A program made the translations under genes and the position numbers. This document shows positions 27,006 to 36,203 of a stretch of 64,000 nucleotides of DNA, piece after piece. This DNA comes from Cognatundibacterium crateris (GTDB lineage Bacteria; Pseudomonadota; Gammaproteobacteria; Burkholderiales; Burkholderiaceae_D): the NCBI RefSeq assembly GCF_010078235.1, contig NZ_JAABOS010000002.1, positions 420,855-484,854 of the forward strand, in the 5' to 3' direction. The notes under the pieces were generated by a model. The model was not told the DNA's origin. It made no database searches and saw nothing but the letters and a program-made list of their open reading frames with translations. How positions within the stretch are numbered: position 1 is the first letter of the stretch; every line of letters starts with the position of its first letter.

Positions 27006-29372
27006 TTATTTGCCCGACTTATGACGCGAAGTACCGCTGTTTTTATCGAACTTGGACGGACGACGCTCGCCGCTGCGTGGCGCACCGGCAAAGGATTTCA
27101 CGCCTGGTTTACCGCCTGCTTTTTCTGCGACGCGACGGTCACCGCCGCTGCGTTTAGCACCGGCCGGGAAATCCTGCGCGATACCGCCGCTGGATGGGCC
27201 GATCGAGCTGATTTTGATTTGCTTACCGGCGACCCAGACACCTTTGAGTTGCTGCAGCAATTCCTTAGGCATACCGTCTGGTAAATCCAGTGTGCTGTAG
27301 TCGTCAAAGATTTCGATGCGGCCTATGTATTTGGCTTCCAGTCCGGCTTCGTTTGCAATCGCACCCACGATATTGGATGGTGTGACGGCATCCTGTTTGC
27401 CAACTTCAATGCGGTAGCTTTGCATAGGAATCGCGACCTTGGTCTTGTCCTTTTTTGGCTTAGCGGCGCGCTCTTCCGGTTCTTCACGTGTGCTGAAGGC
27501 ACGGTCTACCACCTGATTCAAACGGCTGCCCGGTGCGCTGTCAGCGATACGTGGCGCGCGCTCTGTGCGCTCTGTGCGTTCAGTACGCTCATGACGGTCC
27601 GAACGTGCTGCACGTGGTGCAGAAAAATCGGATGCAGCTGCAGTACCGTTCTCAGCACTGATGCGCAAAGACTGACCGGCCACGCGTACCGATTTCAAAT
27701 GATCGAGCATCTCGCCCGGCAAATCGTCAGGCAGATCGAGGATGGTGTAGTCGTCATAAATATCGATACGACCGATGAATTTCGATTCGATATTGGCTTC
27801 ATTCGCAATCGCACCGACGATATTGCCTGGCTTTACACCATGCTCATGACCGACTGCGATGCGGTAAGTCTGCATGCCAGGCTCAGCAACGCGTGGACTA
27901 TGTTCGCGACGCGGACCACGTTCAGCGCGATCCGTACGCTCAAAACGATCGCCACGCTCACGTGGGGCACGGTCGTTGCGGTCATTGCGATCATTGCGGC
28001 CCGCACGCTCTTCGCGCCAGCTGTCATCCGCTTTAGTTTCGCGATAGTTTTTGTCCAACAGCAGCGGCTCATCGCCACGCGCCATTTTCGCCAGTGCCGC
28101 TGCGATTTCAATCGCAGGCACATTGTGTTCCTGTTCAAAGTCTTCGATCACGGCGGCGAATTCTTCCAGTCCGCCTTGCGCCAGCGTGGTGGCGATCTGA
28201 TCTTTGAAACGTGCGATACGCACATTGTTCACGGTTTGTATGGTTGGCAATTCCAACGGCGATACCGGCTGACGGGTGGCACGTTCTATCGCTTTGAGCA
28301 GATTTTTTTCACGTGGCGTGATGAACAGAATCGCTTCACCGCTGCGACCGGCACGACCGGTACGGCCGATACGGTGGGTATAGCTTTCCGGATCATACGG
28401 CACGTCGTAGTTGATGACGTGGCTGATACGCTCTACGTCCAGACCACGGGCAGCCACATCGGTCGCGACCAGAATGTCGATCTTGCCGTCTTTCAGTTGC
28501 TGAATGGTGCGCTCGCGCTGCTGCTGATTGATGTCGCCATTAATCGCGGCCACGGAAAAACCGCGTGCATCGAGTTTGGCGGCCAGCTCTTCGGTACCCA
28601 GTTTGGTACGAGCGAAGATGATCATGCCGTCGAAAGTTTCTGCTTCCAGAATACGGGTCAGCGCATCCAGTTTATGCATGCCTGAAACCAGCCAGTAACG
28701 CTGGCGGATATTGTCGGCAGTGCCGGTTTTGGCTGCGATGGTGACTTCTGCCGGTTTGTTCAGGTAAGTCTGGGCGATACGCTTGATGACCGATGGCATG
28801 GTGGCGGAGAACAGCGCAGTCTGGCGGCCTTCCGGCGTTTCTTGCAGGATGCGCTCGACATCGTCGATAAAGCCCATACGCAGCATTTCATCGGCTTCAT
28901 CCAGCACCAGAGTTTTAAGTGCGGATAAATCCAGCGAACCTTTATCCAGATGGTCGATCACGCGGCCCGGTGTGCCAACGATCACATGCACGCCACGGCG
29001 CAGTGCTGATAATTGCGGACCATAGCTTTGGCCGCCATAAATCGGCAGTACATGAAAGCCGGGAATATGACGCGCGTAGGTTTGAAACGCTTCAGCGACC
29101 TGAATCGCGAGTTCACGGGTCGGTGCCAGAACCAAGGCTTGCGGCGTGGTTTGACGTATGTCGATGCGCGACAAGATAGGCAATGCAAACGATGCGGTTT
29201 TACCGGTACCGGTCTGAGCCTGGCCCAGTACATCGCGGTTATCCAGCAAATAAGGAATCGTGGCCGCCTGGATAGGCGACGGGGTTTCGTAACCGACATC
29301 TTGCAGCGCGCGCAGCAGCGGCGCACTCAGTTCTAGGTCGGCAAAAGATAAGGGGGTGGTGTTTTCTGACAT
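27006..29372 (-). CDS. deaD: DEAD-box RNA helicase with two DbpA-type RNA-binding domains
   Basis: 788 residues. RecA1: Q motif region, AQTGTGKT (Lys58), PTRELA, TPGRV, VLDEADEML, SAT. RecA2: ARTK, VATDVAARGLD, HRIGRTGRAGR. This is the DeaD/CsdA helicase, which remodels rRNA and mRNA, especially in the cold. It then has two DbpA-type RRM-like domains (about residues 490-565 and 655-730: TYRIAVGHEHGVKPGNIVGAI and SYRIEVGKQDAVTPSNIVGAI). They are separated by an Arg/Asp/Glu-rich linker with NDRND and ERTERTER repeats, and followed by a basic tail. One such domain is usual; two is not. The ribosome site is weak (GAG). Confidence 0.95.
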   Translation of the reverse strand: MSENTTPLSFADLELSAPLLRALQDVGYETPSPIQAATIPYLLDNRDVLGQAQTGTGKTASFALPILSRIDIRQTTPQALVLAPTRELAIQVAEAFQTYARHIPGFHVLPIYGGQSYGPQLSALRRGVHVIVGTPGRVIDHLDKGSLDLSALKTLVLDEADEMLRMGFIDDVERILQETPEGRQTALFSATMPSVIKRIAQTYLNKPAEVTIAAKTGTADNIRQRYWLVSGMHKLDALTRILEAETFDGMIIFARTKLGTEELAAKLDARGFSVAAINGDINQQQRERTIQQLKDGKIDILVATDVAARGLDVERISHVINYDVPYDPESYTHRIGRTGRAGRSGEAILFITPREKNLLKAIERATRQPVSPLELPTIQTVNNVRIARFKDQIATTLAQGGLEEFAAVIEDFEQEHNVPAIEIAAALAKMARGDEPLLLDKNYRETKADDSWREERAGRNDRNDRNDRAPRERGDRFERTDRAERGPRREHSPRVAEPGMQTYRIAVGHEHGVKPGNIVGAIANEANIESKFIGRIDIYDDYTILDLPDDLPGEMLDHLKSVRVAGQSLRISAENGTAAASDFSAPRAARSDRHERTERTERTERAPRIADSAPGSRLNQVVDRAFSTREEPEERAAKPKKDKTKVAIPMQSYRIEVGKQDAVTPSNIVGAIANEAGLEAKYIGRIEIFDDYSTLDLPDGMPKELLQQLKGVWVAGKQIKISSIGPSSGGIAQDFPAGAKRSGGDRRVAEKAGGKPGVKSFAGAPRSGERRPSKFDKNSGTSRHKSGK

Positions 29373-29686
29373 GGCGATGCTCGCTCGTTCGCTCGTATCG
29401 CAGGATGCGACAAGATATTTGGGACGCTAGTTTACTCTGTTGTTCCCAGTATAGGTGCAGGATAAGGAAAGTTCGCCTGTTTTTTCAGCAAATTAACGGT
29501 CAAAAGCAAGCTAGGCGGCCGATATTGCGCTACTTCCTTAGCATACAGCCAAGCCTTTTGTCACCTCTCGCGTATCGCGACCGAATAAAAAAAAGCCCAT
29601 CCGGTCAGGGATGGGCTCAATCTAAAGGAGAGTTATTATTATTTTTTCTTATTATTTATTTTTATTATGTGTCCTGCCCTGCATAC
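29373..29686 (-). other. Helicase leader and M36-gene terminator region
   Basis: 314 bases between two minus-strand genes. A TATACT hexamer on the minus strand (29453-29448) could be the helicase -10, giving a leader of about 70 bases, rich in GCTCG/GTTCG repeats just before the ATG. Cold-shock genes often have structured leaders, but I cannot show one here. The terminator of the upstream metalloprotease gene lies at 29587-29617. Confidence 0.4.
29587..29617 (-). terminator. Terminator of the secreted metalloprotease gene
   Basis: AGCCCATCC (29594-29602) pairs with GGATGGGCT (29609-29617), and on the minus strand eight T follow. It is about 70 bases after the metalloprotease stop. Confidence 0.9.
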
Positions 29687-31831
29687 TTACCAGGTGAATA
29701 CCGCGCTGTATTTACCATTCGTGGCACCGGTACCACCGCTGTAATACAGTACTTTGGCGTACACGACTTTCGCCGCTGTACCCGTATTCGCATTGCTTAC
29801 TGTATCAGCTGCACCGTTACCGTTGGTGCTGGAAGTCAGCTTGGTGCCAGTGCTGCTATACAGTTCCAGATCGTAGTCAGAGCTGGAGTTTGGTGTCATC
29901 ACCACTTTCAGGGTTTTACCGGCTGGAACCGTGACCTTGAAATAATCCACGTCGGTGCTGGCGCTCATCGTGCCATTCACAGTCGTGTTCGAAGTGCTGA
30001 TTACGTTTGCTGTCGCTGTGGTGTTGTTGCTTTCTGTTTCGCTGATGACGGTGCCCGGAGGTACAGCGCCAGCCAGAATATTCTGCGCTTCAAACTTGGC
30101 ACGGAAAGTATTGGCATAGGTCGCATCGTTCGGGAACAAGGCAGTTGCCGCATTCACGATCGCTGTCGCCATCGCTGGCATCTTGACGTTAGAACCCAGA
30201 CCGAAATGCGCTTCCAGGATAATCTTATCGACGTTCTCACGTGGCTTACCGGCAGCGATCAGCGCGACCAGCGACTGGAACAGGGGAGCAGACCATAATT
30301 CATCAGACTGGAAGGTCACGCCATTTTCTGTCACTGAGGTATGTGCAGGATAGGATTTCGATGCATTGTATTTGGCATCGGTGCGGTTCAGCATACGGCC
30401 ACCCCAGCATGCATTATGCCCATCCCATTTAAACGCCCATTCCGGATGGAAGGTTTTACCGTTTGCAGTGCTGTAGGAATAGGAAGCGGCCCAGTAATCG
30501 CCGAAGCCCTCACCCATACCGCCGGTGTCGCCACCAGACCAGCTATTGTTGATGTTGTACTGCATACCGTGACCGTATTCATGCAGGATCACGCCCACGT
30601 CTTCGGAGTCATTCACACAGCCATGACCAAAGGCCAGATAATCCTTACCGGCAGCAGCTGGCTGGTAATGGGAATTGTCATCGCCATTCACGCCATCGGT
30701 ATCCACATTCAGCGGACGGTTAATGATGGATTTAGAACCAGTGAAACCCAGCGACTGAATGTAGCGCTGGCTCTGATCCAGATGGAAGTAGATGTTGGTA
30801 TCGTCAAACGCATTGTTGCCGCGTTTAGCTGCCCACACGCCGTTGGTGGTGGTGCTAGGTGCAGTATTTGGGGCTTCGATATCCGTGATATTCACGAAAG
30901 GACCGGACAACTTATAGACGCCATTGGTAACGGTCAGATCACGCAGGGTTTTGGTCGAATACGCGGCATCAAACGCGCTGGCCGCTGAGGTGTCGGTCAG
31001 ATTTTCAGTATTGAGTGCAGTACGTGGATCAGGATCAAACACCAGGCCGCTGCCATTCACGCCGGAAGCCGCCGCTGCCACGGCCAGACTGCTGGCAGCA
31101 GGTGCCGCTGCCACTTTGCCCAGCTTGGCAGAAAATGCCGCTGTTTCAGACTGACGGTCGAGTGTGGAGACGTTCAGCTTGGCGCGTTCAGCCAGACTGC
31201 GTTCACCACCTTTGGACATACGTGGCAGCGTGGTTGAATACGAGTCCAGCAATTTGCCATCGGCGGTGCTGATGTATTGTACGAAACCACCGGTAGGCAT
31301 CTGTGCCGAGATGTTGACTTTATGTGCGAGCTGGAAACCGGCAGGGCCTGCAATCCAGACCAGATCGGTCTTCGGTGCATCCACCAGTTTGTGCTGCACT
31401 TTCATATTGGTCCAGGCTTTATCCAAAGCCTGCTCTGTAGTGATTTGCTTTTGCACATACAACTGATTGACGGCATTGGCATCGGCCTGTGCAGACACTG
31501 GCTTAGTCTCATTGAAGACTTTGAGCAAGTCGCCTTTATGGCTGATAGAAATGACGATTTCAGCGCGATCCACCGGGATACCGCGCAGCATTTGCTGATA
31601 GTAGTAATGCTTACCGAGCAGGGAATCCTGCACCTTGGTCAGCACCAGATTATCGAGACTGGCTGGCAGTCCATATTTTGCAGCGTTTTTGGCCAGCACA
31701 TCTTTTGCAGAAGCCGCTTTTTCACCAGCGAATATGGTCAGATTTTCGACCGTGTGGCTGGCTGCAAAAGCACCGCTGGAAACAGCAGACAAAATGAGTG
31801 TTGCGAGGATGGATCGTGATTGAAACCGCAT
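29687..31831 (-). CDS. Secreted zinc metalloprotease (FTP + M36/M4-like + PPC domains)
   Basis: 714 residues from ATG 31831 with GGGAGA upstream. Signal peptide ends at GAFAAS. An FTP-type propeptide (residues ~30-200, YYQQMLRGIPVDRAEIVISISHKGDL) is followed by the catalytic region with ILHEYGHGM (H417, E418, H421) and MGEGFGDYWAAS (third zinc ligand Glu), a layout closest to fungalysin-type M36. A C-terminal PPC domain (SETESNNTTATAN ... YFKVTVPAGKTLKVVM ... YDLELYSSTG) is typically removed after export. It probably digests proteins outside the cell. TTTTGACG repeats lie about 160-240 bases upstream. Confidence 0.93.
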   Translation of the reverse strand: MRFQSRSILATLILSAVSSGAFAASHTVENLTIFAGEKAASAKDVLAKNAAKYGLPASLDNLVLTKVQDSLLGKHYYYQQMLRGIPVDRAEIVISISHKGDLLKVFNETKPVSAQADANAVNQLYVQKQITTEQALDKAWTNMKVQHKLVDAPKTDLVWIAGPAGFQLAHKVNISAQMPTGGFVQYISTADGKLLDSYSTTLPRMSKGGERSLAERAKLNVSTLDRQSETAAFSAKLGKVAAAPAASSLAVAAAASGVNGSGLVFDPDPRTALNTENLTDTSAASAFDAAYSTKTLRDLTVTNGVYKLSGPFVNITDIEAPNTAPSTTTNGVWAAKRGNNAFDDTNIYFHLDQSQRYIQSLGFTGSKSIINRPLNVDTDGVNGDDNSHYQPAAAGKDYLAFGHGCVNDSEDVGVILHEYGHGMQYNINNSWSGGDTGGMGEGFGDYWAASYSYSTANGKTFHPEWAFKWDGHNACWGGRMLNRTDAKYNASKSYPAHTSVTENGVTFQSDELWSAPLFQSLVALIAAGKPRENVDKIILEAHFGLGSNVKMPAMATAIVNAATALFPNDATYANTFRAKFEAQNILAGAVPPGTVISETESNNTTATANVISTSNTTVNGTMSASTDVDYFKVTVPAGKTLKVVMTPNSSSDYDLELYSSTGTKLTSSTNGNGAADTVSNANTGTAAKVVYAKVLYYSGGTGATNGKYSAVFTW

Positions 31832-32392
31832 GTGTACTTCTCCCTGGTTATATGGATTTCCAGTCAGTTCACTGCCGGAAATCATTCATTATTTGCGCAT
31901 CGCTGCGCCCATGTGGCAGCCCCGCCGGGCTAGTTACTTCAACAACGTTGGCTCAGTGTAGGGGGAAATTTTGTCCAAGAATAGTGAGCAAAATGACGTC
32001 AAAAATCCGTTAAAAATTACATTTTGACGAATTTATAAATCATTTTGACGATAAATTTTGTCAAAAATGAATGCTGCGCACCAGCATTTTCTAAAATGCA
32101 CCAAATGTGCGCGATATGGAATCGTGGTTTCGACAAAAAATGCACAAATTTCGTGCGATTTCAGTCCATTTTTGCCTGCAACTGAGCGGCGCCTCTAATT
32201 TCTCGTCGGCAATTTACAACACTGAAGAAAAATGAAATAAATTAAATCCGCTGCCAAGGCTGATTTGTATTCAGTTTGAAGAGAAAGACTGAGCAAGGAC
32301 GCGGCTCACAAGACGAAATGCGGCCAGTACTCAATAAATACGGGGACTTTTGGAATGAAAAATTTTTTTGATTGGATAACGGCGTTGCAGCT
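31832..32392. other. Long AT-rich intergenic region upstream of the metalloprotease
   Basis: 561 bases between two minus-strand genes. It holds the repeated TTTTGACG elements (31989-32069) and several TTT/AAA tracts. The short plus-strand frame from 32356 (20 codons) is not credible. No other gene is seen. The promoter of the metalloprotease is likely here. Confidence 0.45.
31989..32069 (-). promoter_or_regulatory. Cluster of TTTTGACG operator-like repeats
   Basis: CATTTTGACGA occurs at 32020 and again at 32041, exactly 21 bases (two helical turns) apart. The same core occurs inverted as TGACGTCAAAAA at 31994 and as TTTTGTCAAAAATG at 32056. A cluster of four related sites with helical phasing suggests a transcription-factor array controlling the downstream metalloprotease. 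Confidence 0.5.
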
Positions 32393-33166
32393 TTATTTTT
32401 CAGTCAAGCCGTATTGATGTAACAGCCTGCTTTGTTCGCCACTGTCCAGCAAACGTTGAATCTGGCGGTTAATCTGCTCTATTTTCCAGGCGGATTTTGC
32501 AGAAAGCGCACATTGGGTATAGACCTTGGAAAAAAGCGTAGGGGCGACACTGAAGTGCGGCTTTTGTTCGGGATGCAGTTTGAAATAGCCTTCTATCTCA
32601 GGCTCAGAGGTGATCAGCGCATCGGCCGCGCCCATCGCCACCAGCCGGAACATACTGGCGACTTCTACCTGATCCAGACGCTGAATTTTACCGGCTGCCA
32701 CTTCTTGCTGTATCTGTGGGTAATGATAGGCCAGCTGGGTAGCAATTTTTTTTCCGATTAGCTGAGCAGGATAGCTGGTCGGCACTGCATTCCCCTTACG
32801 CACCAGCACGCGCTCGAACTGCGGCAGATTCGGCAGACTCCACTGCAAATCTGAGGGCTGATCCATCCATTGCGGACTGAAATAACAAACCAGATCAGCG
32901 TCACCACGCTGCAGCGCCGGTTCTACCCGGCGCCGCGAGTAAGTCTGATACACAACTTGTGCCTGCAAGCCCCGCGCAATCGCATCGGTATAGTCTTTCA
33001 GCAAACCGCCCGTCAACTGATGCGGCTTATCAAATACATTGAGCGGATAATCCAGGGTTTCAATGACGGCAATGCGCAATTTTTCTTCGGCGCGCGCGCC
33101 GGCCCGGCCGCTCACTGACAGGCCAAGGAGTATCAACGACAAAGTTATTAAGCATTTTTGTGACAC
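32393..33166 (-). CDS. Periplasmic solute-binding protein (family 3-like)
   Basis: 257 residues if translation starts at the GTG at 33166; the only in-frame ATG (33277) lies inside the upstream gene and would give a non-sense N-terminus. The GTG start yields a good signal peptide (CLITLSLILLGLSVSG...ARA) before EEKLRIAVIETLDYPLN. The rest matches SBP family 3: LLKDYTDAIARGLQAQ, LQRGDADLVCYF, LIGKKIATQLAYHYP, GAADALITSEPEIEGYF. Single-gene proteins of this kind often bind amino acids or opines, or serve as orphan sensors. No permease or ATPase gene is adjacent. Confidence 0.8.
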   Translation of the reverse strand: MSQKCLITLSLILLGLSVSGRAGARAEEKLRIAVIETLDYPLNVFDKPHQLTGGLLKDYTDAIARGLQAQVVYQTYSRRRVEPALQRGDADLVCYFSPQWMDQPSDLQWSLPNLPQFERVLVRKGNAVPTSYPAQLIGKKIATQLAYHYPQIQQEVAAGKIQRLDQVEVASMFRLVAMGAADALITSEPEIEGYFKLHPEQKPHFSVAPTLFSKVYTQCALSAKSAWKIEQINRQIQRLLDSGEQSRLLHQYGLTEK

Positions 33167-33177
33167 GAAAAATCCAC

Positions 33178-34089
33178 TCAGAATGAGGCCCAACCCGGAA
33201 AACCACGCACACCCTGCATGCCACCGGTATGCACTGCCACCACCGTCTGCCTCGGCGGAACCAAGCCGTTCAGGCAAAGCTGATGCAATGCATACAACAT
33301 CTTGCCAGTGTAGACGGGTTCCGTCGGGATACCAGTGCTGGCATAAAAATTTTTACAAAATTCAGTTAATTCAGGCGACATCCGCGCATACCCACCGTGA
33401 TGAAAATCGGTCAGCAGCTGGAAATTCTGCCATTGCGGATAGCCAGCCTGACGTAACAAATCCGCCACCTCCTGTTGCAGATAAGCCGCATTTGGAAAAC
33501 TCGCCACTGCTGTAACCTGACCACGTCCGCGCATGCCTGCCAGCACCCCGGCGGCAGTGGCACCGGTTCCAGCTGCCAGCCAGACATGATCAGGTAAAAA
33601 ACCTAATTCCTGCTCCAGTTCAGGCACCAGCTCAGCCACGCCATGCAAAGCGCTCGCGGCACTGCCGCCTTCCGGCAGCCAGACCGCCTCGCTATATCCC
33701 TCATCAGGCTGCGCGTACTGGCGCCAGAAATCCGGTTCCTGACGCAAACGACGGTAATCCTCGCGGCTCACGCACACCAGCTGCATACCCAACGCGCGGC
33801 AATCGGCCAGCATCGCACTGTCCATCCCCGCATGTGCACGCACCAGGAAACGTCCCTGCATGCCGCGCAGTTGTAAAGCATGCGCGAGTGCGTGCAAATG
33901 GTTAGACCATAAGCCCCCCATGCTGAGTACCAACGGCTGACCCGACAAGGCCAGCAGAGAATATTTGAGCTTACGGAATTTATTGCCAGACACCTCAGGA
34001 TGCAGCAAATCATCCCGCTTCATCCATAAACGGATACCGGGAAACAGATCACTCTGCACAGCTTGACAAGGAGAGACGGCTGGAATCAC
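33178..34089 (-). CDS. PLP enzyme, ACC deaminase / D-cysteine desulfhydrase family
   Basis: 303 residues from a GTG at 34089; no ATG gives a full-length protein and no clear ribosome site is seen. The family signature is present: RLWMKRDDLLHPEVSGNKFRKLKY (PLP Lys37), SMGGLWSNHLHALA, AAGTGATAAGVLAG (phosphate-binding glycines) and VAVHTGGMQG. Such enzymes act on 1-aminocyclopropane-1-carboxylate or D-cysteine; true ACC deaminase needs specific Lys/Tyr residues that I cannot confirm, so the D-cysteine desulfhydrase type is equally likely. Its stop lies 12 bases upstream of the GTG start of the solute-binding gene. Confidence 0.88.
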   Translation of the reverse strand: MIPAVSPCQAVQSDLFPGIRLWMKRDDLLHPEVSGNKFRKLKYSLLALSGQPLVLSMGGLWSNHLHALAHALQLRGMQGRFLVRAHAGMDSAMLADCRALGMQLVCVSREDYRRLRQEPDFWRQYAQPDEGYSEAVWLPEGGSAASALHGVAELVPELEQELGFLPDHVWLAAGTGATAAGVLAGMRGRGQVTAVASFPNAAYLQQEVADLLRQAGYPQWQNFQLLTDFHHGGYARMSPELTEFCKNFYASTGIPTEPVYTGKMLYALHQLCLNGLVPPRQTVVAVHTGGMQGVRGFPGWASF

Positions 34090-34231
34090 GATAGTGTTAT
34101 GGCTGACAAAATGCTAAAGTAAGGCCGCGCTATTGTAAGTGACATCCGCTAACTCTGCAGGCGCATCCAGGATACGCAGGACCAAACCATACCCGGCCTG
34201 ACAGGCCACCAGCAATCCCGTCGGAGAGGAC

Positions 34232-34894
34232 ATGCCAACAGATTCGCAACAACCCTTGCAGCATGCGCGGTCACAGCTGACCCGGCTGATCGAGGACATT
34301 AAAGTCCACGGCAAACAGGACAATCTGGTGCCGAATCTGGAGCAATTGCTGAAGCAGTTAGACAGCCTCACCGAACACGACCACCTGACCGGTGCTTATA
34401 ACCGGCGCACCCTGCTGTCATATCTGGATTCAGAGCTGGCGCGCTCTTACCGTACCGGCCACACCTTTACGCTGGCTGTGATCAGCATCGACGGGCTGGA
34501 ACTGATACTGGAACAACATGGACAGGCCGTCGCCAAACAAGTGCTGCAAATGGTGGCCAAAGAAGCGCTGACCATGTTACGTACGCTGGATTCTTTCGGC
34601 CGGGTCGCCGCCAATGAATTTGCCATCATCATGCCAACCACCTGGCTGGACCAAAGCCTGAAAGCCATCGCCCGCCTCAAACAACGTGTCAGCCAGTGCG
34701 ACTGGAATGCCGTCGCACCCGGATTACAAATCAGCTTCTGTACCGGCCTCACCACCAACGCCATCAAGGATACGCCCGACATCATGCTGCAAAGAGCGAC
34801 GCAAGCCCTGCAGCTAGCCAAGGCCAAAGGCAAAGACAGCATCACCGACATCGAAGCCCCGCTACCGGAATACCGGCCGGAAGAGGATGAGTGA
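34232..34894 (+). CDS. Degenerate GGDEF-domain protein
   Basis: 220 residues with GGAG six bases before the ATG. An N-terminal coiled-coil-like helix (LTRLIEDIKVHGKQD...LEQLLKQLDSL) leads into a GGDEF domain: DHLTGAYNRRTLLSYLDSEL, LAVISIDGLE, and the active-site loop AANEF (126-130) instead of GG[DE]EF. The loss of both glycines argues against diguanylate cyclase activity; an allosteric c-di-GMP or GTP sensor role is possible. The rest of the fold is intact. Monocistronic. Confidence 0.85.
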   Translation: MPTDSQQPLQHARSQLTRLIEDIKVHGKQDNLVPNLEQLLKQLDSLTEHDHLTGAYNRRTLLSYLDSELARSYRTGHTFTLAVISIDGLELILEQHGQAVAKQVLQMVAKEALTMLRTLDSFGRVAANEFAIIMPTTWLDQSLKAIARLKQRVSQCDWNAVAPGLQISFCTGLTTNAIKDTPDIMLQRATQALQLAKAKGKDSITDIEAPLPEYRPEEDE

Positions 34895-34987
34895 GCTGCC
34901 TTCGGCTGCTTTACATCCGGTCTGACAAGACACGCAATTTAAATGCGAACAGGCCCATGGACTTCCCGAGAATTTAGCTTAGTATTT

Positions 34988-35557
34988 ATGAAATTTCGCT
35001 TAGGCTTACCGCCACCAATTGATGAAGTAAAAATCACGCCGCACCGGTTTGGCTTTGACTATGTGAATTTGCATGTGAAAGCCTCAGCCTTAGGTACGCT
35101 TTTATTCATGCCATTAGCTTATGTGATCTGGACACAATTCTGGTCATTCAAACAGATTAACGCGATTTTCCGCCTGAATCCGTTGCAGGGATTTTTGATA
35201 TTGTTATCGGTACTGGTCGTGCATGAAATATGTCATTTGCTGGCATTTCCGCGTATGGGCATCAGTCAGCACACATATATAGGATTTGATCCGAAATCTG
35301 TTTTCCCCTATGTTTCGTATCAGGGTTTACTCAGTCGCAACCGATATTTTTTTGCTTTAGTTTTCCCCATTTTTGTGTTGACGGTATTGCCGTTTATACT
35401 TGCGTTCTATATTCCATCTTACGTAGGTCTGCTTTCCTGGGTATCCATTTTTAATTTAATTGGTGCTGCCGGGGATATCCTTATTTTGTTCAGCCTGTAT
35501 CGGAAAATTCCAGCCGACTGGTATGTTCAAGGTGAGTTTTACGGACCTCTGCAATGA
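34988..35557 (+). CDS. DUF3267-type membrane metalloprotease-like protein
   Basis: About 189 residues from the ATG at 34988 (MKFRLGLPPP); an upstream ATG at 34943 adds an unlikely tail. Four to five TM segments are visible. VVHEICHLLAF is an HExxH zinc site inside a TM, followed by a DPKSVFPYVSYQG loop, the pattern of DUF3267 (site-2-protease-like). It begins an AT-rich patch (about 34.95-36.2 kb) with codon use unlike its neighbours, which may be recently acquired. Confidence 0.78.
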   Translation: MKFRLGLPPPIDEVKITPHRFGFDYVNLHVKASALGTLLFMPLAYVIWTQFWSFKQINAIFRLNPLQGFLILLSVLVVHEICHLLAFPRMGISQHTYIGFDPKSVFPYVSYQGLLSRNRYFFALVFPIFVLTVLPFILAFYIPSYVGLLSWVSIFNLIGAAGDILILFSLYRKIPADWYVQGEFYGPLQ

Positions 35558-35569
35558 AAGGCTGCACCG

Positions 35570-35701
35570 ATGAGCATTGAAGTCAGTGAAGAAAAAAATA
35601 ACGCAACCGGTATCAAAAAATCGAAGTTAGTACTCGTGCTGTATTTCGTACTTATTTTATGTGCGGCGTTAGGCGGCTTTATCGCAGCACGACTGGAATA
35701 A
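35570..35701 (+). CDS. Small single-TM protein
   Basis: 43 codons, starting 12 bases after the DUF3267 stop: MSIEVSEEKNNATGIKKSK then a TM (LVLVLYFVLILCAALGGFI) and AARLE. The charged N-terminus and one hydrophobic helix are typical of small inner-membrane proteins. Its position directly behind the DUF3267 gene suggests a partner or regulator. No strong ribosome site. Confidence 0.6.
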   Translation: MSIEVSEEKNNATGIKKSKLVLVLYFVLILCAALGGFIAARLE

Positions 35702-35740
35702 GACGTATCAGACAAAAGTCTGCATGAAAACTGTGAGTTT

Positions 35741-35783
35741 ATTTCCACAATGTGCATGAAACGTTCCCAACGTTCTGACAAAA
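35741..35783 (+). repeat. Imperfect ~43-base repeat, copy 1
   Basis: ATTTCCACAATGTGCATG and following bases recur at 36161 with only a few changes in the first 22 bases and weaker similarity after that. The two copies are exactly 420 bases apart and flank the second small membrane protein gene. Confidence 0.55.
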
Positions 35784-35884
35784 TGGAAACTGTCAGCACC
35801 TGACTAATTTCCGTTTGCGCATCTGCTCAGATAGGCAAAGTGAAAATCTTCGAACGATATCTTTCAAAATAATGTTGAGAGCTT

Positions 35885-35998
35885 ATGAAAATGAACGAAT
35901 CAAAAAATGATCTTTTCTATGTTGCTATCATGTTTAGCGGATACGTGGTAGGTGTCGTGTTAGCGTCATTCTATTTATGGGCTTCTCTCCCTAATTAG
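35885..35998 (+). CDS. Second small single-TM protein
   Basis: 37 codons: MKMNESKNDLF followed by one TM (YVAIMFSGYVVGVVLASFYL) and WASLPN. GAGAG precedes the ATG. It is in the same AT-rich patch as the DUF3267 protein and the first small TM protein, and lies between two imperfect repeats. Function unknown. Confidence 0.5.
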   Translation: MKMNESKNDLFYVAIMFSGYVVGVVLASFYLWASLPN

Positions 35999-36160
35999 TT
36001 CGGCATGCATTGCATGTGAAATCACAGAAGTCTTTTGATTTTTTTCATACTATCTTTCTGCCATTGAACAGGCTTAGGACAGGCGCGTTATTTTGCAATG
36101 TGCCCGACTACTTTTGATCTGACAGGAATGGCAGTGACTTTTTATTAGTCGTATTTATAT

Positions 36161-36203
36161 ATTTCCACACTGCGCATGGAACTTCCAGGCGCTCTGGCAT
36201 ACT
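36161..36203 (+). repeat. Imperfect ~43-base repeat, copy 2
   Basis: ATTTCCACACTGCGCATG here matches the copy at 35741. It lies about 76 bases before the start of the CocE/NonD hydrolase gene, so it could be a regulatory site or the scar of an insertion. Confidence 0.55.

Noticed and set aside
27900..28010. Short repeated DNA in the helicase gene that could suggest a repeat array
   Set aside because: It encodes the in-frame NDRND-type linker, so it is a protein-level low-complexity repeat, not a CRISPR or mobile element.
27420..28685. A 421-codon open frame on the plus strand
   Set aside because: Antisense to the DEAD-box helicase; composition mirrors its Arg/Asp repeats in reverse.
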